A stretch of 62,395 nucleotides of DNA from Candidatus Rokuibacteriota bacterium (GCA_030647435.1 JAUSJX010000123.1:1-62395), one strand, 5' to 3'; positions 16,083 through 25,028 are shown, numbered from the stretch's first letter. Numbers and translations: made by a program. The notes: generated by a model from the letters alone, not told the origin.

Positions 16083-17138
16083 ATGAGAGTTGAGACGCTG
16101 CTCCCCATCGGCAAGGTCGATCCCGGCCTGCGCGACGTGTCCATGAGGCTCGACCTGCTCAAGGTCCCCGACATGGCCCGCGAGGTCGAAGCGCTGGGAT
16201 ACGACGGCCTCGTCAGCGGCGAAACCAAGAACGATCCCTACGTCCCGCTCGTGCTCGGCGCGCCGAGCACGGAGCGCATCCGGCTCACCACTGCCGTCGT
16301 CATCGCATTCCCGCGCAGTCCGACGGTCACGGCCCTCACGGCCTGGGATGTCCAGTCGCTCTCGAAGGGCCGCTTCGTCCTGGGGCTCGGCCCCCAGGTG
16401 AAGGGCCACATCGAGCGGCGCTTCGGCATGGCGTGGGCGCCGCCGCTGCCACGCATGCGAGAATACATCCTCGCCGTTCGGGCCGTCTGGAACTGCTGGC
16501 AGAACCGCGTGCCCCTTGACTTCCAGGGCGAGCACTACAAACTCTCGCTCATGGTCCCGCTGTTCGACCCCGGCCCGATCGATTACCCGGATATCCCCAT
16601 CCAGCTCGCCGCCGTCAACACGGGGATGTGCCGGCTGGCCGGAGAGCTATGCCAGGGGTTCCGGCCCCATCCGATCTGCACGCCGAAGTACATCGCTGAG
16701 GTCATGGTCCCGAGCGCGCAGGCGGGCGCGAAGAAGGCGGGACGCGACCTCAAGGGGTTCGACCTGATCCCGAGCCCGCTCATCGCGACGGCAGCCACGC
16801 CCGCGCTCTTGGAGGAGAGGATCCGGGACGTCCGGTCGCGCATCTCCTTCTATGCGTCGACCCGCACCTACCGCGCGGTCTTCGAGCATCACGGCTGGGG
16901 GGCGCTGGTCGACGAGCTCCACGAGTACTCGGTGAAGAAGCGCTGGGAGGAGCTGCCCAAGCGCATCACCGACGAGGTGCTCGACACCATCGCGGTGATC
17001 GGGACCTACGACGAGCTTGCCGCGAAGCTCAGGAAGCGCTACGGAAGCGTCGCGACGGGGATCGAGTTCGGTCTGCCGCTTCGCACCCCGGCTGATCGCG
17101 AAGCGCTGCAGCACATCATCGGTGAGCTCCATCGCTGA
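16083..17138 (+). CDS. LLM-class flavin-dependent oxidoreductase (F420-type subgroup likely)
   Basis: A 351-residue luciferase-like TIM barrel with an ideal AAGGAGG 4 bases before ATG. Blocks: VEALGYDGLVSGETKNDPYV, RIRLTTAVVIAFPRSPTVTA, WDVQSLSKGRFVLGLGPQVKG, and a C-terminal GTYDELAAKLRKRYG. The RSPTVTA and LGLGPQVKGHIERRFG pattern resembles TIGR03617-type F420-dependent members, but the cofactor is an inference. Neighbours are remnants upstream and an aldo/keto reductase downstream in the same direction, about 160 bases away. Probably cytoplasmic; no signal peptide. Confidence 0.86.
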   Translation: MRVETLLPIGKVDPGLRDVSMRLDLLKVPDMAREVEALGYDGLVSGETKNDPYVPLVLGAPSTERIRLTTAVVIAFPRSPTVTALTAWDVQSLSKGRFVLGLGPQVKGHIERRFGMAWAPPLPRMREYILAVRAVWNCWQNRVPLDFQGEHYKLSLMVPLFDPGPIDYPDIPIQLAAVNTGMCRLAGELCQGFRPHPICTPKYIAEVMVPSAQAGAKKAGRDLKGFDLIPSPLIATAATPALLEERIRDVRSRISFYASTRTYRAVFEHHGWGALVDELHEYSVKKRWEELPKRITDEVLDTIAVIGTYDELAAKLRKRYGSVATGIEFGLPLRTPADREALQHIIGELHR

Positions 17139-17297
17139 GTCAGCCCGGGGGGAACTGATCGATAGGCGACACGGCGCCCGTTCGACGTGTATGTTTTGGT
17201 CGTGTCGTCATCTCTCTCGGCTCGATCCAGCTAAGCTGGGGTGCAAATTGACAAAAAGGCGGTCATGTCCCGTTCAGCCGGATACGGAGTGCTAGAC

Positions 17298-18218
17298 GTG
17301 TTCACGACTCGCCGGGAGCTGCTCAAAGCCGGTATCGGATCGGGCGCCGCGCTCCTGCTGTCCTCGGGACGGCTCTGGGCCCAGCCGGGGCCGTTGATCG
17401 AGCGAGCCATTCCGTCGTCGGGCGAGCGCCTGCCGGTGATCGGCATCGGGACGGCGAGGCGATGGGAGAAGGTGACGACGCCCGCCGAGATGGCGCCGCT
17501 CCGAGAAGTTCTGCGCCAGCTCGCTGAGCGGGGGGGCAAGGTGGTCGACACGGCGCCGTCCTATGGCACCGCCGAGGCGGTGGTCGGCGAGCTCGTGGGC
17601 GAGCTGGGCGTCCGCGCGTCGCTCTTCCTCGCCACCAAGGTCGGCGCCACGGGGCGGGAGGCGGGGATCCAGGAGATCGAGGCGTCGTTCCGGCGACTGC
17701 GGACCTCCCGCGTCGATCTCATCGCCGTCCACAACCTGCGCGACACGGCGACACAGCTCCGGACGCTGCGCGAGCTCAAACAGGCGGGCCGCATCCGCTA
17801 CGTGGGGATTACCACCTCGTTTCCGCGGCAGTATCCGGACTTCGAGCGGACGATGCGGGCCGAGACGCTCGACTTCATCCAGGTGGACTACGCGCTCGAC
17901 AGCCGGGAAGCGGCGGCCACGATCCTGCCGCTGGCGGCCGATCGGGGCATGGCGGTGATGATCAACCTGCCGTTCGGGCGGGGCCGGCTCTTCCAGGCGG
18001 TGCAGGGCAAGGCGCTGCCGCCCTGGGTGAGCAGCTTCGACTGCGCGAGCTGGGCCCAGTTCTTCCTCAAGTACATCGTGTCGCACCCGGCGGTCACCTG
18101 CTGCGTGCCGGGGACCGCGAGGGTCGACTACCTCCTCGACAATCTCGGCGCCGCGCAGGGCAGGCTGCCGGACGCGGCGACGCGCCGGCGGATGGAAGAG
18201 TTCATCGGCCGGCTCTGA
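17298..18218 (+). CDS. Aldo/keto reductase with twin-arginine signal
   Basis: GTG 17298 gives MFTTRRELLKAGIGSGAALL, an ideal Tat signal with the Arg pair at residues 5-6; earlier in-frame starts (ATG 17265, GTG 17241) would only lengthen it. The mature part keeps the reductase tetrad: Asp and Tyr in VVDTAPSYGTAE, Lys in LATKVGATG, His in LIAVHNLRD. Around 306 residues. Most family members use NADPH in the cytoplasm, so export of a folded AKR via Tat implies a bound cofactor or another electron donor, as seen in other exported AKRs of soil bacteria. Substrate unknown. Confidence 0.85.
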   Translation: MFTTRRELLKAGIGSGAALLLSSGRLWAQPGPLIERAIPSSGERLPVIGIGTARRWEKVTTPAEMAPLREVLRQLAERGGKVVDTAPSYGTAEAVVGELVGELGVRASLFLATKVGATGREAGIQEIEASFRRLRTSRVDLIAVHNLRDTATQLRTLRELKQAGRIRYVGITTSFPRQYPDFERTMRAETLDFIQVDYALDSREAAATILPLAADRGMAVMINLPFGRGRLFQAVQGKALPPWVSSFDCASWAQFFLKYIVSHPAVTCCVPGTARVDYLLDNLGAAQGRLPDAATRRRMEEFIGRL

Positions 18219-18245
18219 GGCGCCGGCGCGGGCGACCGGGCGCGC

Positions 18246-18395
18246 TCAGGGGCGGAAGCGGTTCCCCACCAGGTTCGGCGCGTCGGTCTTGGCGGCGTGG
18301 CAGGACACGCAGACGTAGCGCGGCCCGGCCGCCCGGCCGCCCACGCGGTCGGGGGCATTGCGGTAGTTGGTGTAGTGGCGGTCCGTGCGATCACG
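18246..18395 (-). pseudogene. NapB-like cytochrome c, C-terminal scrap
   Basis: Leftward, the frame reads RHYTNYRNAPDRVGGRAAG, then YVCVSCHAAKTDAPNLVGN and RFRP-stop. CVSCH is a haem-c motif and the context (CxxCHxxxxDAPxLVxNxF) is the C-terminal haem site of NapB, the small subunit of periplasmic nitrate reductase. Beyond about 18395 the similarity stops; signal peptide and first haem are missing. No napA or other nap gene is present. It is a 45-50 codon leftover. Confidence 0.65.
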
Positions 18396-18523
18396 GCTTG
18401 ATATTAATCCGACTCGGTCTCTCGAGCACTGACGCAGATCAGCAGTGCGAACGTAACAGGGCAGGGGGGAGCGGGATGGCGGAGGCCCCGGGATGTGGAC
18501 TAGGATAGCGCCCGGAGGAGCCC

Positions 18524-20071
18524 ATGAGACCACTGCTCGCCCGTTCACGGATCGCCACGCTGGCCGTCCTGCTGCTCCTCCCGGCCCTCGCCCGGCCCGC
18601 CGCGGCGGCCCCCGAGGGGACGATGACCTGGGGGCTTCACGTCACCCTCGTCACGAAATGGTTGGATCCGGCCGACACCGAGGCGTTCATCAACCAGTTC
18701 ATGGTGCTGTACGCCATCCACGACGCGGTGGTGAAGCCCATGCCGGCCGGAGACAACACGCCGAGCCTGGCGGAGTCCTGGACGGCGTCGAAGGACGGGC
18801 TGACCTACGAGTTCGTCCTGCGCAAGGGCGCAAAGTTTCACAACGGCGACCCGGTGACGGCGGAGGACGTCAAGTTCTCGTTCGATCGGTACCGGGGCGC
18901 CGCGGCCAAGCTCCTCAAGGACCGGGTGAAGGAGATCCAGATCGTCGATCCCGGCCGAGTGCGCTTTCATCTTAAGGAGGCGTGGCCCGACTTCATGACC
19001 TTCTACGGCACGTCCGCCACGGGGGCCGCGTGGATCGTGCCGAAGCGCTACGTCGAGAAGGTGGGCGACGACGGCTTCAAGAAGGCGCCGATCGGTGCGG
19101 GGCCGTACAAGGTGGTGAGCTTCACGCCGGGGGTGGAGCTGATCATGGAGGCGTACGAGGGTTACTGGCGAAAAGTCCCCTCCATCAAGCGGCTCGTGTT
19201 CCGCAGCATGCCGGACGAGACGACCCGCGCCGCGGCCCTCAAGGCGGGCGATGTGGATCTCGTCTATCTCTTGAGCGGGCCGCTGGCCCAGGAGATCAAG
19301 CGGACGCCGGGGCTGCGGCTGGCCGCCTCCATGCCTCCCGGCGTCGTGTTCCTGGACCTGCCCGAGCAGTGGGATCCGAAGTCGCCCTGGCATGACCGGC
19401 GCGTGCGGCTGGCGGCCAGCCACGCTCTCGACCGCGATGCCCTCAACCAGGCGGAGACCCTCGGGCTCTCGCGCACCACCGGCGCCCTCATCCCTCGGAG
19501 CCTGGACTTCGCGCGGGTCTACGAACCGCCCGCCTACAATCCTGCCCAAGCCAAGAAACTGCTGGCCGAGGCGGGCTACCCCAACGGGTTCGACGCCGGC
19601 GACCTGACCCCGTTTCCCCCGTTCTTCTCGCTGGCCGAGGCGATCGGTAACTACCTCCAGGCGGTGGGCATCCGGACGCGCCTGCGCACGATGGAGCGCG
19701 CCGCCTTCCTCACTGCGTGGCGCGAGCACACGATCAAGGGCGTGATCATGGGCCTGGGCGCCCCTGCCGGCAACGCGGCGACACGGATCGAGGTGTACGT
19801 GACCAAGGGCGGCATCTATTCCTCTGGAGTCGTGCCGGAGATCGAAGATCTCTACCAGCGCCAGGCCCGGGAGCTGGATCGGAAGAAGCGCGAGGCCATG
19901 CTCTACCAGATCCAGCAGATCATGCACGACCGCGTGATGCACGTGCCGATCTACGAGCTGGCCTTCCCCTGGGGTATCGGGCCGCGCGTCGAGGAAGCGT
20001 GTGTCAACCACATCAAGGGATTCTCCTACTCGGCGCCCTACGAGGATCTGAAGCTCAAGCCCTCGCGCTAG
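18524..20071 (+). CDS. ABC transporter substrate-binding protein, SBP_bac_5 family
   Basis: A 515-residue secreted protein with a Sec signal peptide (IATLAVLLLLPALARPAAAA). Blocks LAESWTASKDGLTYEFVLR, KGAKFHNGDPVTAEDVKF, KKAPIGAGPYKVVSF and KKLLAEAGYPNGF are characteristic of the DppA/OppA family. ATG 18524 lies just after a GGAG-containing leader. As with the protein at 5137-6759, no permease or ATPase is adjacent. The 3' end overlaps the convergent TauD-like gene by 17 bases. Ligand unknown; peptides, opines or organic acids are possible. Confidence 0.87.
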   Translation: MRPLLARSRIATLAVLLLLPALARPAAAAPEGTMTWGLHVTLVTKWLDPADTEAFINQFMVLYAIHDAVVKPMPAGDNTPSLAESWTASKDGLTYEFVLRKGAKFHNGDPVTAEDVKFSFDRYRGAAAKLLKDRVKEIQIVDPGRVRFHLKEAWPDFMTFYGTSATGAAWIVPKRYVEKVGDDGFKKAPIGAGPYKVVSFTPGVELIMEAYEGYWRKVPSIKRLVFRSMPDETTRAAALKAGDVDLVYLLSGPLAQEIKRTPGLRLAASMPPGVVFLDLPEQWDPKSPWHDRRVRLAASHALDRDALNQAETLGLSRTTGALIPRSLDFARVYEPPAYNPAQAKKLLAEAGYPNGFDAGDLTPFPPFFSLAEAIGNYLQAVGIRTRLRTMERAAFLTAWREHTIKGVIMGLGAPAGNAATRIEVYVTKGGIYSSGVVPEIEDLYQRQARELDRKKREAMLYQIQQIMHDRVMHVPIYELAFPWGIGPRVEEACVNHIKGFSYSAPYEDLKLKPSR

Positions 20072-20951
20072 GAGTGTGGGCGGGCTCGGGGATATCGAGC
20101 GTTGTCACGCGGCGCAGCTCGCGGCGATACTTCGTGTCGTCGAACGGCCGCGCGCGGTGCATCGTGGCGCGGTTGTCCCAGATCACGAGGTCCCCGACGC
20201 GCCAGGAATGGCGGTAGACGAACTCCGGCTGGGTCGCGTGCTCGATCAGGTCCCGCAGGAGGAGCCGCCCCTCCGGGACCGGCCAGTCGATGATCCTCGA
20301 CGCGTGCGAAGCGACGTACAGCGACCTGCGCAGCGAGCGCGGGATCGTCCGGATCAGCGGATGGACAGCGCCCTTCAAGGCCTCCTGCTCGTCCTGGGAG
20401 AACTCGAAGCCGAGCGTCTGGCGCGAGTGGGCGATCGAGTGATGGACCCGCAGGCCATCCAGCCGGGCTTTCATCTGAGCGTCGAGCGCGTCGTAGGCCG
20501 CGCGCATGTCGGCGTACTCCGTATCGGCGGCCACGGGTGGGACGACCTTCGCCGAGAGCATCGAGTACCGTCCCGGCGGATCCTGGAAGGAGGCGTCGGT
20601 GTGCCACAGGCGATTGCCGAGCCCGTACATGCGCCGGCGATTGTCGGACTTCATGACCTCGCCGTTTTCGTCGAGGTTCGAGATGTCGCCGAGCGCCTCA
20701 TTCCCGAAGCGGTTCTTCACGAGGGCGCTGCTCCCCGATTTCGTGTGCAGGAGGCCGTCGAGCCGCTGCGCGAACGCGAGGTGCTCGTCGTCGGCGAACG
20801 GCTGATCGTGGAAGACCAGGACCGCGAATTCGTCCATCCCCGCCCGGATCCGGGCAAGGGTCTCGGGATCGTGGACCTGGCGGAGGTCGACCGGGCCCAC
20901 TTCGGCCACGAAGTGCGGGTGGAGCTTCCGGAAGGTCAGTGCCATGGGCAT
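20055..20951 (-). CDS. TauD/TfdA-family 2-oxoglutarate-dependent dioxygenase
   Basis: A 298-residue Fe(II)/2-oxoglutarate oxygenase. The metal triad is visible: His117 and Asp119 in LWHTDASFQ and the distal His in DNRATMHRARPFD, with Arg residues downstream (YRRELRRVTT) for 2-oxoglutarate. FAVLVFHDQPFADDEH is the usual N-terminal block. The family hydroxylates taurine, aryloxyacetates (2,4-D) or alkyl sulfates, leading to cleavage. ATG 20951 or 20945 could start. It faces the orphan binding protein gene and overlaps its 3' end. Substrate not deducible. Confidence 0.88.
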   Translation of the reverse strand: MPMALTFRKLHPHFVAEVGPVDLRQVHDPETLARIRAGMDEFAVLVFHDQPFADDEHLAFAQRLDGLLHTKSGSSALVKNRFGNEALGDISNLDENGEVMKSDNRRRMYGLGNRLWHTDASFQDPPGRYSMLSAKVVPPVAADTEYADMRAAYDALDAQMKARLDGLRVHHSIAHSRQTLGFEFSQDEQEALKGAVHPLIRTIPRSLRRSLYVASHASRIIDWPVPEGRLLLRDLIEHATQPEFVYRHSWRVGDLVIWDNRATMHRARPFDDTKYRRELRRVTTLDIPEPAHTPSARA

Positions 20952-21026
20952 GAGCCTAGGACGACCCCGGGCGGGGAGTCAGCGTGATCCTGCGTGGGGG
21001 ACCTGTGCCCGGACCGGCCGGGCGCT

Positions 21027-21350
21027 CTAACGTCCAAGGCGCTGCTCGATCTCCTCGATCCGGGACTGGAGCGCAGCCATGTGCTGCTTCAGCTCTGCGA
21101 GGGCGCGCTCGAGGATCTCGCGTCGACCGCGCTTGTCGGCGAGCCCCGCCTCGATCCGGCGCAGGGCCTGCGTGATCGCGTAGTACTCCTGCTCGAGTCG
21201 CTCGAAGCGGTGGTAGATCGCATCGAAGTGCCCGAGCACCTCCTGTCGCAGCTCGGTGAGCCGGAGGTCCACCTCGCCAAACCGGCGGTCGACCTCGGTG
21301 AACTGGCGTCCCAGGAATTCAACGAGTTGCTGGTACTCGACGGAGGTCAT
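21027..21350 (-). CDS. Small coiled-coil protein of unknown function
   Basis: 107 residues, almost entirely helical with heptad-like spacing of hydrophobics and charged residues (FTEVDRRFGEVDLRLTELR, RFERLEQEYYAITQALRRI, LKQHMAALQSRIEEIEQRL). No signal peptide, membrane segment or catalytic motif. Codon use matches the genome. Similar short coiled-coil ORFs are often annotated as hypothetical. It stands alone between the dioxygenase and the small TPR-like gene. Confidence 0.6.
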   Translation of the reverse strand: MTSVEYQQLVEFLGRQFTEVDRRFGEVDLRLTELRQEVLGHFDAIYHRFERLEQEYYAITQALRRIEAGLADKRGRREILERALAELKQHMAALQSRIEEIEQRLGR

Positions 21351-21489
21351 GGTCCCTATCTATCCCAGGTCCAGACCGTGTGCGAGTGTGTCCAGGTGTG
21401 GACAGGCCTAGCCAGTAGCGGACACATCACTTGTCAACAACAGCGTGGTCTTGGGCGCCGGTTTGACCTGATTCCGGCCATCTGGCAGG

Positions 21490-21768
21490 ATGTGCGCGGT
21501 GGTCATGCTTTCCATGAAAACTTCCAAATCCGGTGACGTCCTGGCGAAGGCGCTCGAGTTCCTTGAGTCGGGTGCGTGGCAGCAGGCCCACGAGATCGTC
21601 CAGGCGGAGCGATCGAACCTCGCGGCGTGGCTGCACGGCATCGTGCACACGCTCGAGGGCGATCTCGACAACGCGCGCTACTGGTACCGCCGGGCGGGCC
21701 GCGACTTCGCGGGACGGGATGCCGTCCAGCAGGAGATCGCGGCCGCCCGGCGGAAGGTCACACGGTGA
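21490..21768 (+). CDS. Small conserved TPR-like protein
   Basis: 92 residues at most; ATG 21490, 21505 or 21514 could start. The core ESGAWQQAHEIVQAERSNL, then AWLHGIVHTLEGDLDNARYW, then YRRAGR is a helix-turn-helix solenoid resembling one or two TPR units. Conserved Trp/His pairs are shared with a small family seen across several phyla as hypothetical proteins (recalled, not searched). Its 3' end overlaps the convergent aminotransferase gene by 11 bases. No function can be assigned. Confidence 0.55.
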   Translation: MCAVVMLSMKTSKSGDVLAKALEFLESGAWQQAHEIVQAERSNLAAWLHGIVHTLEGDLDNARYWYRRAGRDFAGRDAVQQEIAAARRKVTR

Positions 21769-22681
21769 CGGGCCGGTAGACCGGCGTGCGCCACTCCGGG
21801 AAGCGCTGGTCGGTGCCGCGCACCACGTTCATGTAGGTGTTGAGCAGGCGCTGGGTGACGGGCCCGAGCTTGCCGTCACCGAGCGGGAAGCGGTCCACGG
21901 ACAGGATGGGCGTGATCTCGTAGCCGCTACCGCAGAAGAAAGCCTCGTCCGCCACGTACAGCTCGGTCCGCGCGATGCCCCGCTCCACGACGTCCATGCC
22001 GAGGGCAGGGCAGAGCGACTCGATCAGCGTTGACCGCGTGATGGACTCCAGGATGTCGCTCGTCACGGGCGGGGTGACGAGCTTGCCCTTGCGGACCATG
22101 AAGAATGTGGCGCCGGTGCCTTCGGCCACCGTGCCGTGCTGGTTGAGGAAGATCGGCGAGTCGTAGCCGTCGGCCTTGGCCTGGAGCGCCGCGAGCCTGC
22201 CGTTCTGGTAGTTGGCGCCGCACTTGAGGCGGATCGGGATGGCGTTGTCGGAGGTGCGCTGCCACGAGCTGACGCAGCATTTGAGGCCGTTGCCGTCGCC
22301 GATGCGGGGCCGGCGCCTCGGGTTGATGTACATCCCGGTAGGCGAGGTCGCCTCGAGCCCCGGGCCGCCGACGTAGGCGACCAGGTGCATGTGGATGTCC
22401 TCGCGGGCCTCGTTGCCGCTCAGCACCTGGCGGACCGCTTCGTAGAGGTCCAGATCCTGGTAGGGGATCGTGAAGCGCATCATCTTCATGGACTCGCGGA
22501 ACCGGGCGAAGTGCTCGGCCAGCCTGAAGGCGTACAGCTCGCCGTCGGCCTCGTTCCAGTACGCCCTGATGCCTTCGAAGACGTTGCTGGCGTAGAAGAC
22601 CGCCGCGCTGTTGACGGGCAGGACCGCCTCCGCCTGGGGGACGAGCTTGCCGTTCATCCAGATCTTGAACTCTGTCTTCAT
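21758..22681 (-). CDS. ilvE: Branched-chain amino-acid aminotransferase (class IV PLP enzyme)
   Basis: A 307-residue fold-type IV aminotransferase. The frame is open upstream, but ATG 22681 lies about 10 bases after ACGGAGGAA and starts the family sequence MKTEFKIWMNGKLVPQ. Other landmarks: FYASNVFEGIRAYWNE, RPRIGDGNGLK, IRLKCGANYQNGRLAALQ (PLP Lys before CGANY), GTVAEGTGATFFMVRKG and DEAFFCGSGYEITPI. It moves amino groups between Leu/Ile/Val and 2-oxoglutarate. A D-amino-acid or 4-amino-4-deoxychorismate role is less likely from the EGIRAY motif. It stands alone, divergent from the MFS gene. Confidence 0.87.
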   Translation of the reverse strand: MKTEFKIWMNGKLVPQAEAVLPVNSAAVFYASNVFEGIRAYWNEADGELYAFRLAEHFARFRESMKMMRFTIPYQDLDLYEAVRQVLSGNEAREDIHMHLVAYVGGPGLEATSPTGMYINPRRRPRIGDGNGLKCCVSSWQRTSDNAIPIRLKCGANYQNGRLAALQAKADGYDSPIFLNQHGTVAEGTGATFFMVRKGKLVTPPVTSDILESITRSTLIESLCPALGMDVVERGIARTELYVADEAFFCGSGYEITPILSVDRFPLGDGKLGPVTQRLLNTYMNVVRGTDQRFPEWRTPVYRPVTV

Positions 22682-22795
22682 CGCGCTCAGTTCCTCCGTA
22701 GTGGGTGCCCTTCGCCGACCGATCCGTTCTGACGAGATTATCAGGAATCGGTGGGTGTTGGGAAGCCGACTGTGAGGTGTGGTAAGAGTCTCAGG

Positions 22796-24073
22796 ATGCG
22801 CCCGACCGTCCGTCGCCGGTTGACCGTGGCCGCGTTGTTCGTGGTCACCTGCGGCATCTCGACCCCGCTCGCCGCCTACGGGGTGTTCCTGCCGGTCCTC
22901 GCGGAGGCCTTCGGGTGGAGCCGCGGCGCGATCTCGACGGCGCTCTCGATCAACCTGGTGCTGGGCGGCCTGGCCGGCCTCGGGATCGGCGCTCTCGCGG
23001 ACCGCCACGGGCCCCGCGTGCTCCTCGCCCCGACGGTGGCCCTGGCCGGCGCGGCCTTCGCCCTCGTCTCGACGGTCGGCGCGCTGTGGCAGCTCTACCT
23101 CTTCGTCGGCGTGCTGGGCGGCGTGGGCATGTCGAGCTTCTACCTGCTCAGCGCGACAACGGTCGCGCGATGGTTCGACGAGCGCCGCGGCTTAGCACTG
23201 GCCCTCGTCCTGGTCGGGTTCAACCTTGGGTACATCTTGGGCGGTCCCCTGGCGGCGTGGCTCATCGCTGAGGTGGGCTGGCGCGTGGCCTACGCGCTCC
23301 TCGGTGGAGGCTCCGGCATGATCACGATGCTCGCGGCGCTCTCCGTCCGCCTGCCTCGCCCGTCGGAAGCGGCGGCGCTTCGCCTGCTGTCGGGACGGCC
23401 GTCGGGACAGCCCTCGGGACAGCCATCGGGACAAGCGGACGCGACGGATGTCGCCCACCGGTCCGGCAGGCCCGCGCACGGTCACGGGTCGGGCGCCACG
23501 CTCCGCGACGCGCTCGCCGACTCGCGCCAGTGGTGCCTGAACGTCGCGTGGCTCCTCCTCGGCGGCCTCGCGTTCATGGTCACCGTCCACATCGTGCCGT
23601 TCGCGCGCGACCAGGGTGTCAGCCTCGCCGACGCCTCGCTCGCGCTCACCGCGTACGGCATCGGCTCCGTGGTCGGGAGGGTCGCCGCGGGCGCCATGTC
23701 CGATCGAATCGGCACCGTCACGACCATGCGGATCGCCTACGCCGTCCAGGCCTTGGCGCTGCTGGCCCTCCTGTGGCTGCCCTCGCGCGAGACGCTGTTC
23801 GGCTCGTTGGCGGCGTTCGGGGCGGGCTTCGCGGCGGCGGACACGATGATCGCGAAGGTCATCCCCGACGTGTTCGGCGTGCGGGCGATCGGCGCCATCA
23901 TGGGCGTGCTGACGCTCGGCTGGCGCTCCGGAGCCGCGCTGGGGCCGGCCGCCGCGGGATTCCTCTACGACCTGAGCGGGTCGTACGCCGTGCCGTTCGG
24001 GGCGGCGCCGGGGGTCGTCCTGGTGAGCTGGGCGCTCTTCGCGGTCGCGACTTCGGGCCGCGCTCGGCGCTGA
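22796..24073 (+). CDS. MFS transporter (monocarboxylate/oxalate-formate type)
   Basis: A 425-residue protein with about 12 predicted membrane helices. ATG 22796 begins MRPTVRRRLTVAALFVV; the frame also opens 15 codons earlier without a ribosome site. GIGALADRHGPRVLL is the MFS A-loop motif between helices 2 and 3, and WFDERRGLALALVLVG is typical of the OFA/monocarboxylate subgroup. The central cytoplasmic loop carries a 12-bp tandem repeat (SGRPSGQPSGQPSGQ). Likely exports or imports a small organic acid. Divergent from the aminotransferase, convergent with the FAH gene. Confidence 0.85.
   Translation: MRPTVRRRLTVAALFVVTCGISTPLAAYGVFLPVLAEAFGWSRGAISTALSINLVLGGLAGLGIGALADRHGPRVLLAPTVALAGAAFALVSTVGALWQLYLFVGVLGGVGMSSFYLLSATTVARWFDERRGLALALVLVGFNLGYILGGPLAAWLIAEVGWRVAYALLGGGSGMITMLAALSVRLPRPSEAAALRLLSGRPSGQPSGQPSGQADATDVAHRSGRPAHGHGSGATLRDALADSRQWCLNVAWLLLGGLAFMVTVHIVPFARDQGVSLADASLALTAYGIGSVVGRVAAGAMSDRIGTVTTMRIAYAVQALALLALLWLPSRETLFGSLAAFGAGFAAADTMIAKVIPDVFGVRAIGAIMGVLTLGWRSGAALGPAAAGFLYDLSGSYAVPFGAAPGVVLVSWALFAVATSGRARR
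23390..23437 (+). repeat. 12-bp tandem repeat inside the MFS gene
   Basis: Four units of TCGGGACRGCCN: TCGGGACGGCCG, TCGGGACAGCCC, TCGGGACAGCCA, TCGGGACAAGCG. They encode Ser-Gly-Arg/Gln-Pro repeats in the loop joining the two six-helix halves. Being a multiple of three, changes in copy number would keep the frame. Confidence 0.85.
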
Positions 24074-24089
24074 GCGGTCCGCTCACGCG

Positions 24090-25022
24090 CTAGCGCGCGG
24101 GCGCGTACTTGCCGGTCAGCTGGGGCGTCGTCCCTTCGAGCTTCTTCTCCTGCCGGTCGAGTCGCGTCTCCCTGGCCCACGTGCGCTTCAGGTCATCGCG
24201 CACGTGCAGGCGCAGCCGGCCCAGCCCGTCCGTCTCCAGATCGATCTGATCCCCGTCCTGGAACGCGCTGAGCCCCCGGTGGTTGGTGCCCGTGGCGAGC
24301 ACGTCACCGGGCTCGAGCGGATGGATGGAGCTGACCCACTCGATGCACCGGGGGATCTTGTGGGCCATGTCGCTGGTGTTGAAGTTCTGCTTGAGCACCG
24401 CGTTGACCCAGAGCCGGATCTGGAGGCTGTGGGGGTCGGGCACCTCGTCGGCGGTGACCAGGTACGGGCCCATCGGGGCGAACGTCTCCCGCGACTTCAT
24501 CTGGTAGAAGGTGTTGCCGGCGGGCAGCAGGCCCCTGGCCGAGCCGTCGATGAAGTTCGTGTACCCGAAGACGTAGTCCATGGCCTCCGAGGCCCGAACG
24601 TTGGACGCCCGCTTGCCGATGATCACCGCCACCTCCGCCTCGCCCTCGAAGATGGTGGCGGGGACGTCGGGCAGCACCATGGTGTCGCCGTCGCCGATCA
24701 CGCTGAGCGGCGACTTGTGGAACGCGTTGGTGGGGGCGGGCTCCGCGCGGGTCCCGTCCTCCATGTAGTTCACCGCCATGCAGACGATGTTGCAGGGCTT
24801 GGGCAGAGGAGGGCGGATCCTGACCTTGTGGAGCGGCACGCTCTCCGCCCGGGCGGCCGCGCCCTCGAGACGCTCCTTGTGCTCGTCGAACCGCGCGATC
24901 AGCGCGCTGATCAGGTCGTGCGGCCCGCTGTGCGGAATGCCCCGGACGGCGTGCGACACGTCGAAGACCGCGTCCCCCTTGAGGACGCCGAGCTTGAAAT
25001 CGTCGAAGAAGAGGAGCTTCAC
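24090..25022 (-). CDS. Fumarylacetoacetate hydrolase (FAH) family protein
   Basis: A 310-residue protein starting at GTG 25022, six bases after the amidohydrolase stop. The C-terminal FAH domain is clear: CNIVCMAVNYMEDG, then the metal-binding acids in ATIFEGEAEVAVIIGKRA, GYTNFIDGSAR, and MAHKIPRCIEWVSSIHPLEPGDVLATGTN. The family hydrolyses, decarboxylates or hydrates beta-diketo and 2-oxo acids with Mg2+. Coupling to an amidohydrolase suggests that it processes the released acid. Convergent with the MFS gene; a short TGAGCG/CGCTCA hairpin lies between. Confidence 0.86.
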   Translation of the reverse strand: MKLLFFDDFKLGVLKGDAVFDVSHAVRGIPHSGPHDLISALIARFDEHKERLEGAAARAESVPLHKVRIRPPLPKPCNIVCMAVNYMEDGTRAEPAPTNAFHKSPLSVIGDGDTMVLPDVPATIFEGEAEVAVIIGKRASNVRASEAMDYVFGYTNFIDGSARGLLPAGNTFYQMKSRETFAPMGPYLVTADEVPDPHSLQIRLWVNAVLKQNFNTSDMAHKIPRCIEWVSSIHPLEPGDVLATGTNHRGLSAFQDGDQIDLETDGLGRLRLHVRDDLKRTWARETRLDRQEKKLEGTTPQLTGKYAPAR

Positions 25023-25028
25023 GCCCGC

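Noticed and set aside
23390-23437. Possible CRISPR-like repeats
   Set aside because: 12-bp units without spacers inside a coding frame; a tandem repeat, not a CRISPR.
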